A stretch of 38,220 bases of DNA from Egerieenecus sp048201975 (GCA_048201975.1 DBFBGQ010000104.1:1-38220); one strand, 5' to 3'. Positions 1-7,620 are shown, numbered from the stretch's first letter. Notes: generated by a model not told the origin, from the sequence alone. Numbers and translations: made by a program.

Positions 1-859
1 CACCAGGTTTACCCCCTGTAATTTTACAATACGCGCGATAAAAATTACTATATTCTGAAAAGCCGGCCATCAATGCTGCGTCTGTAGCCCGGACCCCTTC
101 AGATAACAATTTCTTTGCGTAAAGCACTCGATTGTAGATAACATACTGCATAATGGTCATTCCGCTAGCCTGTTTGAACAATCGGTTACAATAATCCTTG
201 GAAATATGAAATGAATCTGCCACACTTTGCAATGTCAACGATTTTGTAAAATTCTTATTCAAAAACAACATCAACTGATCTATTGTCTTTATTGTGCTTT
301 TAGTAAATTGCAATGGGCTAATTCCATCCAGTACAAAAATTAGATTTGCGAGCAATCCCTCAGCCAAATAGGGCACAAGGTTTCTTGTGCTTTCTTTTGG
401 GCTGCTGCTGACCTTACTCAATCTTTCAAAATCACTCAATATGGGTTCTACATTCTTGGGCTCATAATAGATGCTACCAAGATGGTCATTACCCGACACA
501 AAGCGGAACTGATTGATCATGGTTGATAAAGTGGAATTGCTGCCAGCAAAATTTATATAGAAACTATGCCGCTCAAAAGGTTCATCTGAGCAAATGAAGA
601 GTTTATGTGGAACAGCGGGGCTAATCATTAAAAGGCTGCCATTTTCCATATGGTATTGGTGTCCCTCAATCAGATATACCACGTCCCCGCTTATGCTACA
701 GACCACTTCATACATTGCATGGCTGTGAAGACAGTACTCGTCTTCGGCAGAACCATAAGAGATTGCATGCGAATACTGAAAATCCTCGTTGCCGTATTTG
801 GAAACAATCTCATAATGATGATTGTTTGAACCGCTTTTCAGGAGTTCCCAATCCCACAT
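1..859 (-). CDS. AraC-family transcriptional regulator (3' end cut by window edge)
   Basis: Reading the minus strand from the ATG at 859 gives 286 codons with no stop before the window edge. The start has AGGAG nine bases upstream. The N-terminal half has cupin-like features (a CLHSHAMYEV stretch, then SPAVPHK), typical of sugar-sensing AraC regulators. The C-terminal part has two helix-turn-helix segments: LTLQSVADSFHISKDY, and a later one around DAALMAGFSEYSNFYRAY followed by KITGGKPG, which is where AraC proteins normally lie 10-20 residues from their end. So only a few residues are missing. It lies downstream of sugar-transport and esterase remnants on the same strand, so it may once have controlled a sugar locus (inference). 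Its GC content is low, like everything up to about 3.45 kb. Confidence 0.88.
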   Translation of the reverse strand, partial: MWDWELLKSGSNNHHYEIVSKYGNEDFQYSHAISYGSAEDEYCLHSHAMYEVVCSISGDVVYLIEGHQYHMENGSLLMISPAVPHKLFICSDEPFERHSFYINFAGSNSTLSTMINQFRFVSGNDHLGSIYYEPKNVEPILSDFERLSKVSSSPKESTRNLVPYLAEGLLANLIFVLDGISPLQFTKSTIKTIDQLMLFLNKNFTKSLTLQSVADSFHISKDYCNRLFKQASGMTIMQYVIYNRVLYAKKLLSEGVRATDAALMAGFSEYSNFYRAYCKITGGKPG

Positions 860-903
860 TTTTTCTTTCTCCTAGCATCTTACACTTAAAGCATCGTGCG
901 GAA

Positions 904-1115
904 TCACTCCAGTGTCCGGCGGATTGCATGAGCCCAGAATTCGAAATCATGCACCTCCTGCGTTTCTTCTGGGATGACCGGCAAGCTGCTATGCTCAGAA
1001 AATCAGTCTGTCAGCTAAGCACATCATTCTCCTTTCCATAGAGGAATAGATGCGTCAGAAGAATACTGGCATGTTGCTTCAGCTCCAGGAATAACGTTTT
1101 TGTATCAGGGCAATT
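904..1115 (-). pseudogene. Degenerate C-terminal remnant of an alpha/beta-hydrolase (esterase-like)
   Basis: This stretch has no intact gene, but conceptual translation of the minus strand gives two protein-like segments in different frames. From about 1106 downward it reads DTKTLFLELKQH then THLFLYGKENDVLS before a stop. In another frame, ending at the stop at 904-906, it reads PVIPEETQEVHDFEFWAHAI and RRTLE. The order (a helix with LFLELK, a strand HLFLYG, then a WxxxAIxxxL-like final helix) resembles the end of BD-FAE/acetyl-esterase type hydrolases, where the strand precedes the catalytic histidine. The catalytic His region is destroyed by the frame change. Family assignment is by eye and tentative. 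The start of the remnant follows directly on the truncated sugar-binding gene, which suggests a deletion junction near 1115-1120. Confidence 0.4.
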
Positions 1116-1119
1116 CTAT

Positions 1120-1317
1120 TTAATCTTTTCGTAAAAAGTCTAGATGGACCTCTGTCTGGGAATTGTTGAAATTTTCTACGATCTGGTTCATGGTCGACCC
1201 GTCTTCACCACTGAAGAGTGTCCACATCGTCAGCTCAACAGGGGCGTTCGACGCCATTGCAGGAACAGCAAAGCTCAGGAGACACAGGGAAAGGACCAAG
1301 GAAATCACTCGTTTCAT
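1120..1317 (-). pseudogene. Truncated sugar ABC transporter solute-binding protein (N-terminal 65 aa)
   Basis: An ATG at 1317 with an ideal AAAGGAGGA site opens a 65-codon frame. It holds a complete signal peptide (MKRVISLVLSLCLLSFAVPA, cleavage near AMA-SN) and the first strand of a family 1 extracellular solute-binding protein (VELTMWTLFSGEDGS, then IVENFNN). Such proteins are normally 420-550 residues. Here the frame stops right after HLDFLRKD and no continuation is found in any frame nearby. It begins 46 bp after the end of the upstream permease-like gene and so may still be co-transcribed. A truncated, non-functional remnant is the simplest reading; a secreted 40-residue product cannot be excluded. 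Confidence 0.75.
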
Positions 1318-1363
1318 TGTTGAGAATCCTCCTTTTCTGTCTTTCGGGGTAAGGCGCCAACGT

Positions 1364-2254
1364 TCAAAGCTGACTCTGGCATGCTTTTTTCCTCCCACCC
1401 ATTGCATTGAAAAAAAGACCCGCCACAATCATCATTGATCCAAATATCGTTCCCAACTGTGGGATATCATTCATTAGCAGAATCCCGAAGAAAAGACTGC
1501 TAATAGGTTCTAGCAAGGAAAAAATAGCTGCATCGGTATCGCCAATACACCGAACGCCCTTTTGAAAAAGAACGCATCCTACAATACTGACAAGTAATGC
1601 AGCAACAACTGCAAATCCCCAAGCCTGCAATGTAAGGCTTACCGTCAGGCTATTGGTTAGCCATCCAACCATTGCACAGAGAGGGACACCGGCCATTGAA
1701 GCATTCAGCATCAGCGCGTACAGCGGCATAGGGTCTCTGCTTTCGTGTGACAGCACCAAGATATATGCCGCATAAAAAAATCCAGAAGCCAGCGCAAAAC
1801 CAATACCGCGCGGATCCAGCGCCATTTGTTTTCCGATTCCGGAGCATAAGGCAATACCTATTGCATCAAGCAAAATCCCAAACGCTCGCAATCTACCCAG
1901 ATCTTTATGCAGGAAAAATGCTTCATAAAGCGCCACGTACATTGGGTATAGGAAATGCAACGTAGTTGCCATACCGACTGAAAGGAATGCATAGGAGGAA
2001 TATAGCAAAAGTGTGCCTCCAAAAAGCAGAACACCGGCAAGCATTGCGGTCAGCCGTTGATGCATACTAACCTTCTGTGGCAACCCTGACCTTGCCAATA
2101 GAAGCAAAACAGGCAGCGGCACGAATGCGCGGATGAACGCCATATTGACCCCATTATTCCCGCCACGGTATGAGAGTGCAGCAATCACTGGTGTAAATCC
2201 AAAAATTACCGCAGAGACCACAACGCAGACGATACCGATGCCTCTTTTTTTCAC
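1364..2254 (-). CDS. EamA/DMT-family membrane transporter
   Basis: A 296-residue, very hydrophobic protein with about ten membrane segments and two similar halves, as expected for drug/metabolite transporters with tandem EamA domains. Typical features are the N-terminal VVSAVIFGFTPVIA helix, LHFLYPMYVALYEA at the end of the first half, and AAIFSLLEPISSLFFGILL in the second half, where EamA proteins have their LEPV-type motif. Translation starts at a GTG (2254) that overlaps the stop of the upstream serine hydrolase by four bases (GTGA), with AGGGG six bases before it, so the two are translationally coupled. The substrate is unknown; members export amino acids, nucleotides or drugs. Codon use and GC are lower than in the rest of the window. 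Confidence 0.85.
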   Translation of the reverse strand: MKKRGIGIVCVVVSAVIFGFTPVIAALSYRGGNNGVNMAFIRAFVPLPVLLLLARSGLPQKVSMHQRLTAMLAGVLLFGGTLLLYSSYAFLSVGMATTLHFLYPMYVALYEAFFLHKDLGRLRAFGILLDAIGIALCSGIGKQMALDPRGIGFALASGFFYAAYILVLSHESRDPMPLYALMLNASMAGVPLCAMVGWLTNSLTVSLTLQAWGFAVVAALLVSIVGCVLFQKGVRCIGDTDAAIFSLLEPISSLFFGILLMNDIPQLGTIFGSMMIVAGLFFNAMGGRKKACQSQL

Positions 2255-3141
2255 GGTTGACCCCTATGGTCTTTCAAAAACCTGTCGAGGCACGACACCA
2301 ATTTTGAGGTATCCCCTGTCTCATAGGCGTGACAGGAAACTGCAAATTGATCCGCGGTAGAGAAGGCGACCAATTGTCCAAACATTCCCCCTTTCCCAAT
2401 TAGGCCAGACGCTGTCATCGCATGAAATTCATATGCACGACTAATGACTAGTCGAACCCATTCCTCCGAAACATAACGTTTTCCCTGATATATACCGTTA
2501 TTCAGGTAGAGAATGCCTAGTTTCAGCATGTCTTCCGTCGTAATATAAAGCCCCGTCGCTCCAATCGGATATCCCATAGGACAGTAACTCCATGCAACTT
2601 CACGAAATCCCATTGGTGTGAGCAGCTTCTCGCGAAGAAACTGATCAACTTTCTGTCCTGCTAAATAGCTGATCAATCTGGAAAGAAGATAATAGGCTGC
2701 ATCACTGTATACATATGTACTCCCGGGCAAATACTTCAATGGTTTTCGTAGAATTATTGATAAGTAGTCATTGTCTGCATATTCTGATGCATTCTCCTCA
2801 TCAATATCAAGAAAGCTTTTTTCAAATCCTATCCTATGGGTCAGAATATGCTCTGGGGTAACCAGGTCCCAAGCCGGATCATAATCTGATGGGAAGAAAT
2901 TCTTCAACACGGATCGGATCGGCAAATGTAGCTTTAGCACACCTTGATCATATAGGATTCCAGCCGCAGTCATTATAAACGCCTTAGCTACTGAATAACT
3001 ATCGCAACAATTACTGCAAGGCTGAAAACTATAGGTATCCACCTTTCCACAGTCGTAAACAGACAATCGATAAATGTTAAAAGGCATTTCTTTGAAACTC
3101 TCCACCAGTTTTATCATGTCCACATATAACACCGCCTCCAT
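2251..3141 (-). CDS. Serine hydrolase of the beta-lactamase / class C (PF00144) family
   Basis: A 296-residue protein without a signal peptide. The SxxK nucleophile motif is seen in SYSVAKAF (about residues 48-55) and the second catalytic tyrosine in the YSD motif of VYSDAAYYLLSRLI, as in esterases and DD-peptidase-like members of PF00144. The fold pattern (PEHILTHRIGF, then ATGLYITTEDMLKLG, then GKRYVSEEWV) fits the family closely. In this family LTH is normally followed by TSG; here it is RIG. No third KTG-type motif is evident; GLIGKGGMFGQL is the candidate region. The start is uncertain: ATG 3141 has only AGAAAG upstream, while ATG 3117 has GGAGG at 14-18 bases. The substrate is unknown (peptide, ester or cell-wall fragment). 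Confidence 0.82.
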   Translation of the reverse strand: MEAVLYVDMIKLVESFKEMPFNIYRLSVYDCGKVDTYSFQPCSNCCDSYSVAKAFIMTAAGILYDQGVLKLHLPIRSVLKNFFPSDYDPAWDLVTPEHILTHRIGFEKSFLDIDEENASEYADNDYLSIILRKPLKYLPGSTYVYSDAAYYLLSRLISYLAGQKVDQFLREKLLTPMGFREVAWSYCPMGYPIGATGLYITTEDMLKLGILYLNNGIYQGKRYVSEEWVRLVISRAYEFHAMTASGLIGKGGMFGQLVAFSTADQFAVSCHAYETGDTSKLVSCLDRFLKDHRGQP

Positions 3142-3175
3142 AAAATTCTTTCTATCTGACGATTGCTTTGTTTAT

Positions 3176-3203
3176 ATCATACCATATTTTTAGAAAACTC
3201 CAA
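3176..3203 (-). promoter_or_regulatory. Putative sigma-70 promoter for the serine hydrolase / EamA unit
   Basis: On the minus strand TTGGAG (3203-3198) and TATGAT (3181-3176) are separated by 16 bp, about 35 bp upstream of the gene start. Moderate match only. Confidence 0.4.
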
Positions 3204-3454
3204 TTGCGAATAACAAAAGAAAGATTGCAAATATCGACCAAACGAAATCCGCTCTTGCCTTATTTCCTGCAATTTTCTTTTGTTGACACGAATTGAAAAT
3301 CAACGCAACATTACAAATATCGATGAAATGCCTTCTATAAGCATTGAAATTCATTTACAATACAAATAATAGCGTCCACTCCACAAGAAAATACTGAACG
3401 CTTTATTAGGTGCAACTCAAAATGCTTTGCATATAATATTGATATGCAGCATAG
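3204..3454. other. AT-rich intergenic stretch with a palindrome near the composition boundary
   Basis: About 250 bp without a gene. It contains a 21-bp dyad at 3428-3448 (TGCATAT, 7-base loop, ATATGCA) with a TATAAT-like hexamer at 3432-3437 inside it. Immediately after, GC content rises sharply. The dyad could be an operator or the scar of a rearrangement. Nothing else is recognised. Confidence 0.4.
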
Positions 3455-3721
3455 CGCAGTCGAGGAGCGGCTGTATATGCAGTGACCGAGGAGGGCGTCC
3501 TTTTCCCCGCCCAGCCGGAGCGTTGCTACGGCTGGCTGATGCAGCTGCGCAACGGCAACCGTCTGGACCTGCGCGTATGCGTCCTGGCCTACGCCCTGGA
3601 AAACCTGGAGCTGTACCGGACGCTGCTGGACAAGGATGGCCTGATGCCGGGGGCGGCGGAGTGCCGCAGCTTTCTGGAGCGGGTGCGGGAGCTGCCCAGG
3701 AACGCCCAAAGCATTTTTTGA
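3455..3721 (+). pseudogene. Remnant of an aminoglycoside 6-adenylyltransferase-like (AAD6/AadE family) gene
   Basis: After an in-frame TAG at 3452-3454, an 88-codon open frame runs to a TGA at 3719-3721. It matches the internal part of the AAD6 nucleotidyltransferase family: LFP, then WLMQLRNGNRLDL, then LENLELYRTLLDKDG, which correspond to the LFPPE, SYLMLFxDxNxIDLTL and LxKVLxDKD blocks of AadE-like proteins. About 80-90 N-terminal residues (with the GSR catalytic strand) and all of the C-terminal half are missing. A GTG at 3482 could start a 79-aa product, but there is no good ribosome site. It sits exactly where the low-GC patch ends. A decayed gene is the likely reading; the family match was made by eye. 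Confidence 0.55.
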
Positions 3722-3726
3722 CCCAT

Positions 3727-3757
3727 GGCGCGCCGCCTGATGCGGGCGCCTTTTTTC
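3727..3757 (+). terminator. Rho-independent terminator after the AAD6-like remnant
   Basis: GGCGCGCCGC, loop CTGAT, GCGGGCGCC (one bulged G), followed by TTTTTTC. Confidence 0.8.
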
Positions 3758-3773
3758 TTTTGCCCCCCAAATT

Positions 3774-3787
3774 GTAGCATGTGCTAC
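3774..3787 (+). promoter_or_regulatory. Palindromic operator candidate and -10 region upstream of the oxidoreductase
   Basis: GTAGCA-TG-TGCTAC is a 14-bp dyad about 55-70 bp upstream of a TATACT -10 hexamer (3843-3848). The -35 is poor (TGAGGA at 3820-3825, 17-bp spacing), so control by a dyad-binding regulator is plausible. Confidence 0.35.
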
Positions 3788-3885
3788 CATAATTTCGGAG
3801 AAAACGGGCTTAGACGCTATGAGGAAGAACGGAGAAAAACGGTATACTATAAAGAAACAAGTGCACGCAAAGGAGGCGCCCGTAT

Positions 3886-5823
3886 ATGAATCCGTACTTT
3901 CCCACGCTGTTCAGCCCCTGCAAAATCGGCAATGTAACCATTAAGAACCGCATCTGCAAAGCGCCGCAGACCACCGGCCTGAGCCATATGGACGGCACGG
4001 TGTCCTCCCGGCTGGTGCGCTGCTATGAGGACCTGGCCCGGGGCGAGGTGGGCATGGTCATTGTGGAATACGCCTATGTGGACCGCAAGTGCAGCAAATC
4101 CGCCTCCAACCAGCTGGGCATCTGCGACGATGAGTACATCGTGGGCCTGGGGTGGCTGGCGGACACGCTGAAAAACCTGGACTGCGTGCCCTGCATTCAG
4201 ATCGAGCACTGCGGCCGGCAGCGCTTCCTGGGCCCGCCCATGAAGTCCGCCTCCCCCAACCCCTGGCCGCTGATGTATGAGCGCTACGGCCGGGCGGCCA
4301 TCCCCGAGGAGCTGACCATCGACGAGATCCATCAGCTGGTGGAGGACTTCGGCCGGGCCGCGCTTCGGGCCAAAACTGCCGGATTCCAGGTGGTGGAGAT
4401 CCACGGCGCTCACGGCTACCTGATCACCAACTTCCTCTCCCCCTTCACCAACCAGCGGCGGGACTGGTACGGCGGCAGCCGGGAAAACCGCTTCCGCTTC
4501 CTGGAGCAGGTGTTCAAGCGCTGCAAGGAATACGTGGGGGAGGACTTCCCCATCATTGTGCGGCTGAGCGGCACGGACTACGAGCCCGGCGGCATGACCA
4601 TTGAGGACACGGTGTACTACGCCCAGCGGCTGGAGGAGCTGGGGTGCGCGGCCATTGACGTGAGCGGCGGGGATCACCATCAGATGATTCACCAGGTGAC
4701 GCCCATGCAGCTCTCCCGGGGGCACAACGTATGGGCCGCCGAAGCGGTGAAGAAGGCCGTAAGCATCCCCGTGTTCGCCACCGGCTCCATTACCCAGCCG
4801 GACTATGCCGAGGAGATCCTGGCCAGCGGCAAGGCGGACTTCATCAGCATGGGGCGTCCGCTCCTGGCGGATCCCTACTGGGCCAAAAAGGCCATGGAGG
4901 GCCGCCCCGAGGATATCTCTCCCTGCATCCGCTGCAACGAGGGCTGCCTGGACCGGGGCAACCATCTGGGCAAATCCATCAACTGCACCATGAACCCCAC
5001 CCTGGGCTTTGAGGATGCCCTGGCCATCCGCCCCGCGGAGGTGAAGCGCCGGGTGGCGGTGGTGGGCGGCGGCCCCGCGGGGCTCAAGGCCGCGGACACC
5101 GCGGCGCTGCGGGGACACCAGGTGACGCTGTTTGAAAAGCGGGCGCTGGGGGGCTACCTCCACGAGGCGTCCTTCCCCGAGTTCAAGGCGGACATCCGGG
5201 ACGCGCTGAAATACCTGGTCACCCAGGTGAACAAGCACGGCGTGGAAGTGGTTGCCAAGGAGGCGGCCCTGGAGGACCTGGCCGGGTTTGACGCGGTGAT
5301 TGTGGCCACCGGCTGCACCCCGGCGGGATTGCCCGTGCCCGGGGCCGACGGGCCCAACGTAACCCTGGCGGTGGACGCCCTGAAGCCCGACGGCATTCGC
5401 CCCACGGGCAACATCGTGGTGATCGGCGGCGGGCTGATTGGCGTGGAGACGGCGGTGCAGTTCAGCCTGCAGCCGGAAAACCGGGTGACCGTCATCGAAA
5501 TGCTGCCGCAGATCATGAACGGGTGCAGCGACTGCGACCACATCGTGTATGGGGACATGATCCGGGAAAAGCAGATTCAGGTGTTCACATCCAGCCGGGT
5601 CACCGGCATCACCGGGGAGGGCGTGACCTTTGAGCGCCAGGGGCGCAAGCAGCTGGCGCCGGCGGACCACGTGTTCCTGGCCACGGGCATGAAGCCGGAC
5701 CGCGGGCTGTACGAGCAGCTGCTGGCCCAGGGCGCGCGGGTCTACAACGTGGGGGACAGCCAGGCGCCCGGAAAGATCTACGACGCCATCCACAGCGGCT
5801 ACAAGGCGGGCCTGAAGGTCTGA
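3886..5823 (+). CDS. Old-yellow-enzyme / 2,4-dienoyl-CoA reductase-type FMN-FeS-FAD oxidoreductase
   Basis: A 645-residue three-domain enzyme. Residues 1-340 are an FMN TIM barrel of the OYE family: LFSPCKIGNVTIKNR at the start, the substrate-binding HGAHGYL (173-179), and the FLSPFTNQRRDWYGG loop. Cys347, Cys350, Cys354 and Cys367 form the expected 4Fe-4S site. Two dinucleotide folds follow, VVGGGPAG (about 392-399, FAD) and VIGGGLIG (about 512-519, NAD(P)H). This is the architecture of FadH, trimethylamine dehydrogenase and the bile-acid enzymes BaiCD/BaiH, so it probably reduces an activated C=C bond of an enoate or steroid-like substrate in the cytosol. The substrate cannot be read from sequence. 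The start has AAAGGAGG at good spacing. It is a single-gene unit facing a Crp/Fnr regulator. Confidence 0.93.
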   Translation: MNPYFPTLFSPCKIGNVTIKNRICKAPQTTGLSHMDGTVSSRLVRCYEDLARGEVGMVIVEYAYVDRKCSKSASNQLGICDDEYIVGLGWLADTLKNLDCVPCIQIEHCGRQRFLGPPMKSASPNPWPLMYERYGRAAIPEELTIDEIHQLVEDFGRAALRAKTAGFQVVEIHGAHGYLITNFLSPFTNQRRDWYGGSRENRFRFLEQVFKRCKEYVGEDFPIIVRLSGTDYEPGGMTIEDTVYYAQRLEELGCAAIDVSGGDHHQMIHQVTPMQLSRGHNVWAAEAVKKAVSIPVFATGSITQPDYAEEILASGKADFISMGRPLLADPYWAKKAMEGRPEDISPCIRCNEGCLDRGNHLGKSINCTMNPTLGFEDALAIRPAEVKRRVAVVGGGPAGLKAADTAALRGHQVTLFEKRALGGYLHEASFPEFKADIRDALKYLVTQVNKHGVEVVAKEAALEDLAGFDAVIVATGCTPAGLPVPGADGPNVTLAVDALKPDGIRPTGNIVVIGGGLIGVETAVQFSLQPENRVTVIEMLPQIMNGCSDCDHIVYGDMIREKQIQVFTSSRVTGITGEGVTFERQGRKQLAPADHVFLATGMKPDRGLYEQLLAQGARVYNVGDSQAPGKIYDAIHSGYKAGLKV

Positions 5824-5856
5824 GCTCCGGCGGGGCATCCGCCCCATGCATAAGCA

Positions 5857-5904
5857 AAGCGGCGCTTTGCGCGGGACAAACACCCGCGGAGAGCGCCGCT
5901 TTTC
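5857..5904. terminator. Bidirectional terminator between convergent genes
   Basis: AGCGGCGCT (5858-5866) pairs with AGCGCCGCT (5892-5900), with an inner CGCGGG/CCCGCG stem and TTTTCC after it; A-rich bases on the left serve the minus strand. Confidence 0.75.
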
Positions 5905-5914
5905 CCTTGCAGGC

Positions 5915-6604
5915 TTACAGGCCCCGCTGCTGGCATAGCCGGTCCAGCTTTTCCCGGTCGGTCAGGCGGAACCCCACCCCCTGGGGGATGATGATGCCCT
6001 CCTGCTTGAGCAGGCGGCAGGCCCGGGAAACGCTGGCCCGGGAGCAGTTGATGGCATAGGCCAGCTCCTGCTGGCTCAGCCGCACCTGATCCCCTTGCGC
6101 GCCGTCCCAGTTGGCGAGCAGGAAATTGGCCAGGCGGAGAAACACGCTGTTGATGCTCTGATTGGCCGCGTCAAAACACAATTGGCGCATCACCTTGCAG
6201 TAGTAGCGGGTGAGTGTCAGGGCAAATTCCGCGTTCTCCCGGATCAGGGATTCCAGCAGCGTATTCTGAAAGGGCAGCACCCAGCAGTCGGTGATGCAGG
6301 CGATGGTCATCATGGAGGTTTGTCCAGGCAGCAGGCAGTCCAACCCGGCCAGGCTGTCCGGCCCCAGCAGGGCCACCGTGCGCTCGTTCCCCTGGCAGTT
6401 GCCGGCGTAGACCCGCATGCGCCCTTGGCACAGGTAGTACATCCAGCCCTTGCTCTCCCGCGCCTTGCAGGCGCACATGCCCTTGTCCAGCTTCATGGGC
6501 GGGGGGCAGAGGCTCTGGAAGGCCTGGCGGTAGGGCAGAAAGTCCCCCTCGAAAAAGTAACGTACCCGATATGCGTCCTCGCGCTGTTCCATGGCGGGCG
6601 GCAC
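5915..6604 (-). CDS. Crp/Fnr-family transcriptional regulator
   Basis: A protein of about 229 residues with a cyclic-nucleotide-binding-like beta-roll at the N terminus (GRMRVYAGN, ERTVALLGPDSLAGL), a dimerisation helix around FALTLTRYYCKVMRQL, and a C-terminal winged helix (RLSQQELAYAINCSRASVSR, then LKQEGII). The usual Crp arginine/glutamate cAMP pocket is not evident, so another effector or none is likely. Three cysteines near the N terminus (SLCP, MCACK) might sense redox or bind metal, but this is speculative. GTG 6604 was chosen because GGGAG lies seven bases upstream; the ATG at 6592 has no ribosome site. It is convergent with the oxidoreductase and divergent from the small membrane protein gene, either of which could be its target. 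Confidence 0.88.
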   Translation of the reverse strand: MPPAMEQREDAYRVRYFFEGDFLPYRQAFQSLCPPPMKLDKGMCACKARESKGWMYYLCQGRMRVYAGNCQGNERTVALLGPDSLAGLDCLLPGQTSMMTIACITDCWVLPFQNTLLESLIRENAEFALTLTRYYCKVMRQLCFDAANQSINSVFLRLANFLLANWDGAQGDQVRLSQQELAYAINCSRASVSRACRLLKQEGIIIPQGVGFRLTDREKLDRLCQQRGL

Positions 6605-6643
6605 CAGCTTTCTCCCGGCGGCGGAGCGCCGCGCTTTTTCCCC

Positions 6644-6672
6644 ATTGTACCACAGGGGCGGAGGTTTGGGCA
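6644..6672 (-). promoter_or_regulatory. Extended -10 promoter for the Crp/Fnr gene
   Basis: Minus strand TGCCCA (6672-6667), 17 bp, then TACAAT (6649-6644), preceded by TG-G so that it reads as an extended -10. Confidence 0.45.
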
Positions 6673-6708
6673 GAGGGGAAATCCTTCGCGGAGCCCCGCC
6701 GGCAGGAT

Positions 6709-6744
6709 TTGCCTGGGCGCTGGAGAATATATACGCTTGTATAT
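6709..6744 (+). promoter_or_regulatory. Promoter region and dyad upstream of the membrane protein / rpiB unit
   Basis: The only AT-rich run in this spacer. ATATAC-GCTT-GTATAT (6729-6744) is a perfect 6-bp-arm dyad. TTGCCT (6709-6714) with TACGCT 17 bp later is a weak promoter match overlapping it, which suggests repression from this site. Confidence 0.35.
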
Positions 6745-6791
6745 CCTGCGGCGAGCGGAAGGCCCGCGCGCGGACAACCGAGGAGGGCGGC

Positions 6792-7139
6792 ATGGGCAAG
6801 ATCATCGCGGAAATGGCGGCCACCATCGCGGCGGTGCCCCTCTGCGCGGCGTATCTGCCGGGCATCCACTGCGCGAACACGGAGTTCGGGGTGGTGACCG
6901 GGCTGGCGCTGGCGATCCTCTACCTGCTGCTGCGGCCCATCGCCCGGGCGCTCACCGGGTTGATCGGGTGCCTCACCTTTGGGCTGACCAACATACTGGT
7001 GGACGCGGGGCTGGTGCTGCTGTGCGCCAACGTGATGCAGGAGGGCTTCCGGGTGGATTCCTTCTGGTGGGCGCTGGCGCTGGCGCTGGTGATCAACGCG
7101 GCCCGGGCGGTGCTGGGCGGCCTTTTCAAAAAGAAGTAA
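6792..7139 (+). CDS. Small four-helix membrane protein, phage-holin-4 superfamily (PF04020, YvlD-like)
   Basis: A 115-residue integral membrane protein with about four helices. The pattern LAILYLLLRPIARALTGLIG, then TFGLTNILVDAGLV, then DSFWWALALALVIN matches the PF04020 family, which is widespread in chromosomes of Gram-positive bacteria and cyanobacteria and is not by itself a phage sign. YvlD of Bacillus subtilis is the best-known relative and is tied to envelope stress; the molecular role is unknown. The ATG at 6792 follows AGGAGG. It is 19 bp upstream of rpiB, so both are probably on one transcript; a functional link is not obvious. Confidence 0.8.
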   Translation: MGKIIAEMAATIAAVPLCAAYLPGIHCANTEFGVVTGLALAILYLLLRPIARALTGLIGCLTFGLTNILVDAGLVLLCANVMQEGFRVDSFWWALALALVINAARAVLGGLFKKK

Positions 7140-7158
7140 ACGCGGGAGGAAGAACGGC

Positions 7159-7605
7159 ATGATTGCGCTGGCATGCGACCATACGGGCATTGAGTTGAAA
7201 CGGGAAATCATGAAGCTGCTGGATGAAATGGGCCTGGCGTACAAGGACTTCGGCACCAACGAGCCGGTGAGCTGCGACTATCCCATCTACGGCTACCGGG
7301 CGGCCAAGGCGGTGTCCCAGGGGGAATGCGACCGGGGCATTCTGATCTGCGGCACGGGCATCGGCATCGGCATTGCCGCCAGCAAGGTGAAGGGTACCCG
7401 GGTATGCACCTGCTCGGACGTGTATTCGGCGGAGCTGAGCAAGCGGCATAACAACAGCAACATCCTGACCATGGGCGCCCGGGTGGTGGGCGTGGACCTG
7501 GCGAAGATGATCGCCACCCATTGGCTCACCGCGGAGTTCGAGGGCGGGCGGCACCAGCGCCGGGTGGACGAAATCACCGCCATTGAAAACGGCCAGGAGC
7601 TGTAA
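7159..7605 (+). CDS. rpiB: Ribose-5-phosphate isomerase B / LacAB-type sugar-phosphate isomerase
   Basis: A 148-residue cytosolic isomerase interconverting ribose 5-phosphate and ribulose 5-phosphate (pentose phosphate pathway). Family marks are ALACDHTGIELK at the N terminus (Asp7-His8), the CGTGIGIGIAASKVKG block holding the catalytic base Cys64, and RHNNSNILTMGAR (97-107) that binds phosphate. Length is normal for RpiB (142-150). Some members act on allose- or galactose-6-phosphate instead. Because this gene is alone with a membrane protein and not inside a sugar operon, the housekeeping RpiB role is favoured. GGAGGAAG lies upstream of the ATG. Confidence 0.93.
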   Translation: MIALACDHTGIELKREIMKLLDEMGLAYKDFGTNEPVSCDYPIYGYRAAKAVSQGECDRGILICGTGIGIGIAASKVKGTRVCTCSDVYSAELSKRHNNSNILTMGARVVGVDLAKMIATHWLTAEFEGGRHQRRVDEITAIENGQEL

Positions 7606-7620
7606 GCGCATTCATGCGGC

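Noticed and set aside
715..1041. Plus-strand open frame of 108 codons over the start of the AraC gene
   Set aside because: It overlaps the well-supported AraC gene on the opposite strand and an esterase remnant, with no ribosome site or recognisable protein features.
6792..7139. Prophage sign from the holin-like membrane protein
   Set aside because: The PF04020 family is a common chromosomal membrane protein; no other phage genes are nearby.
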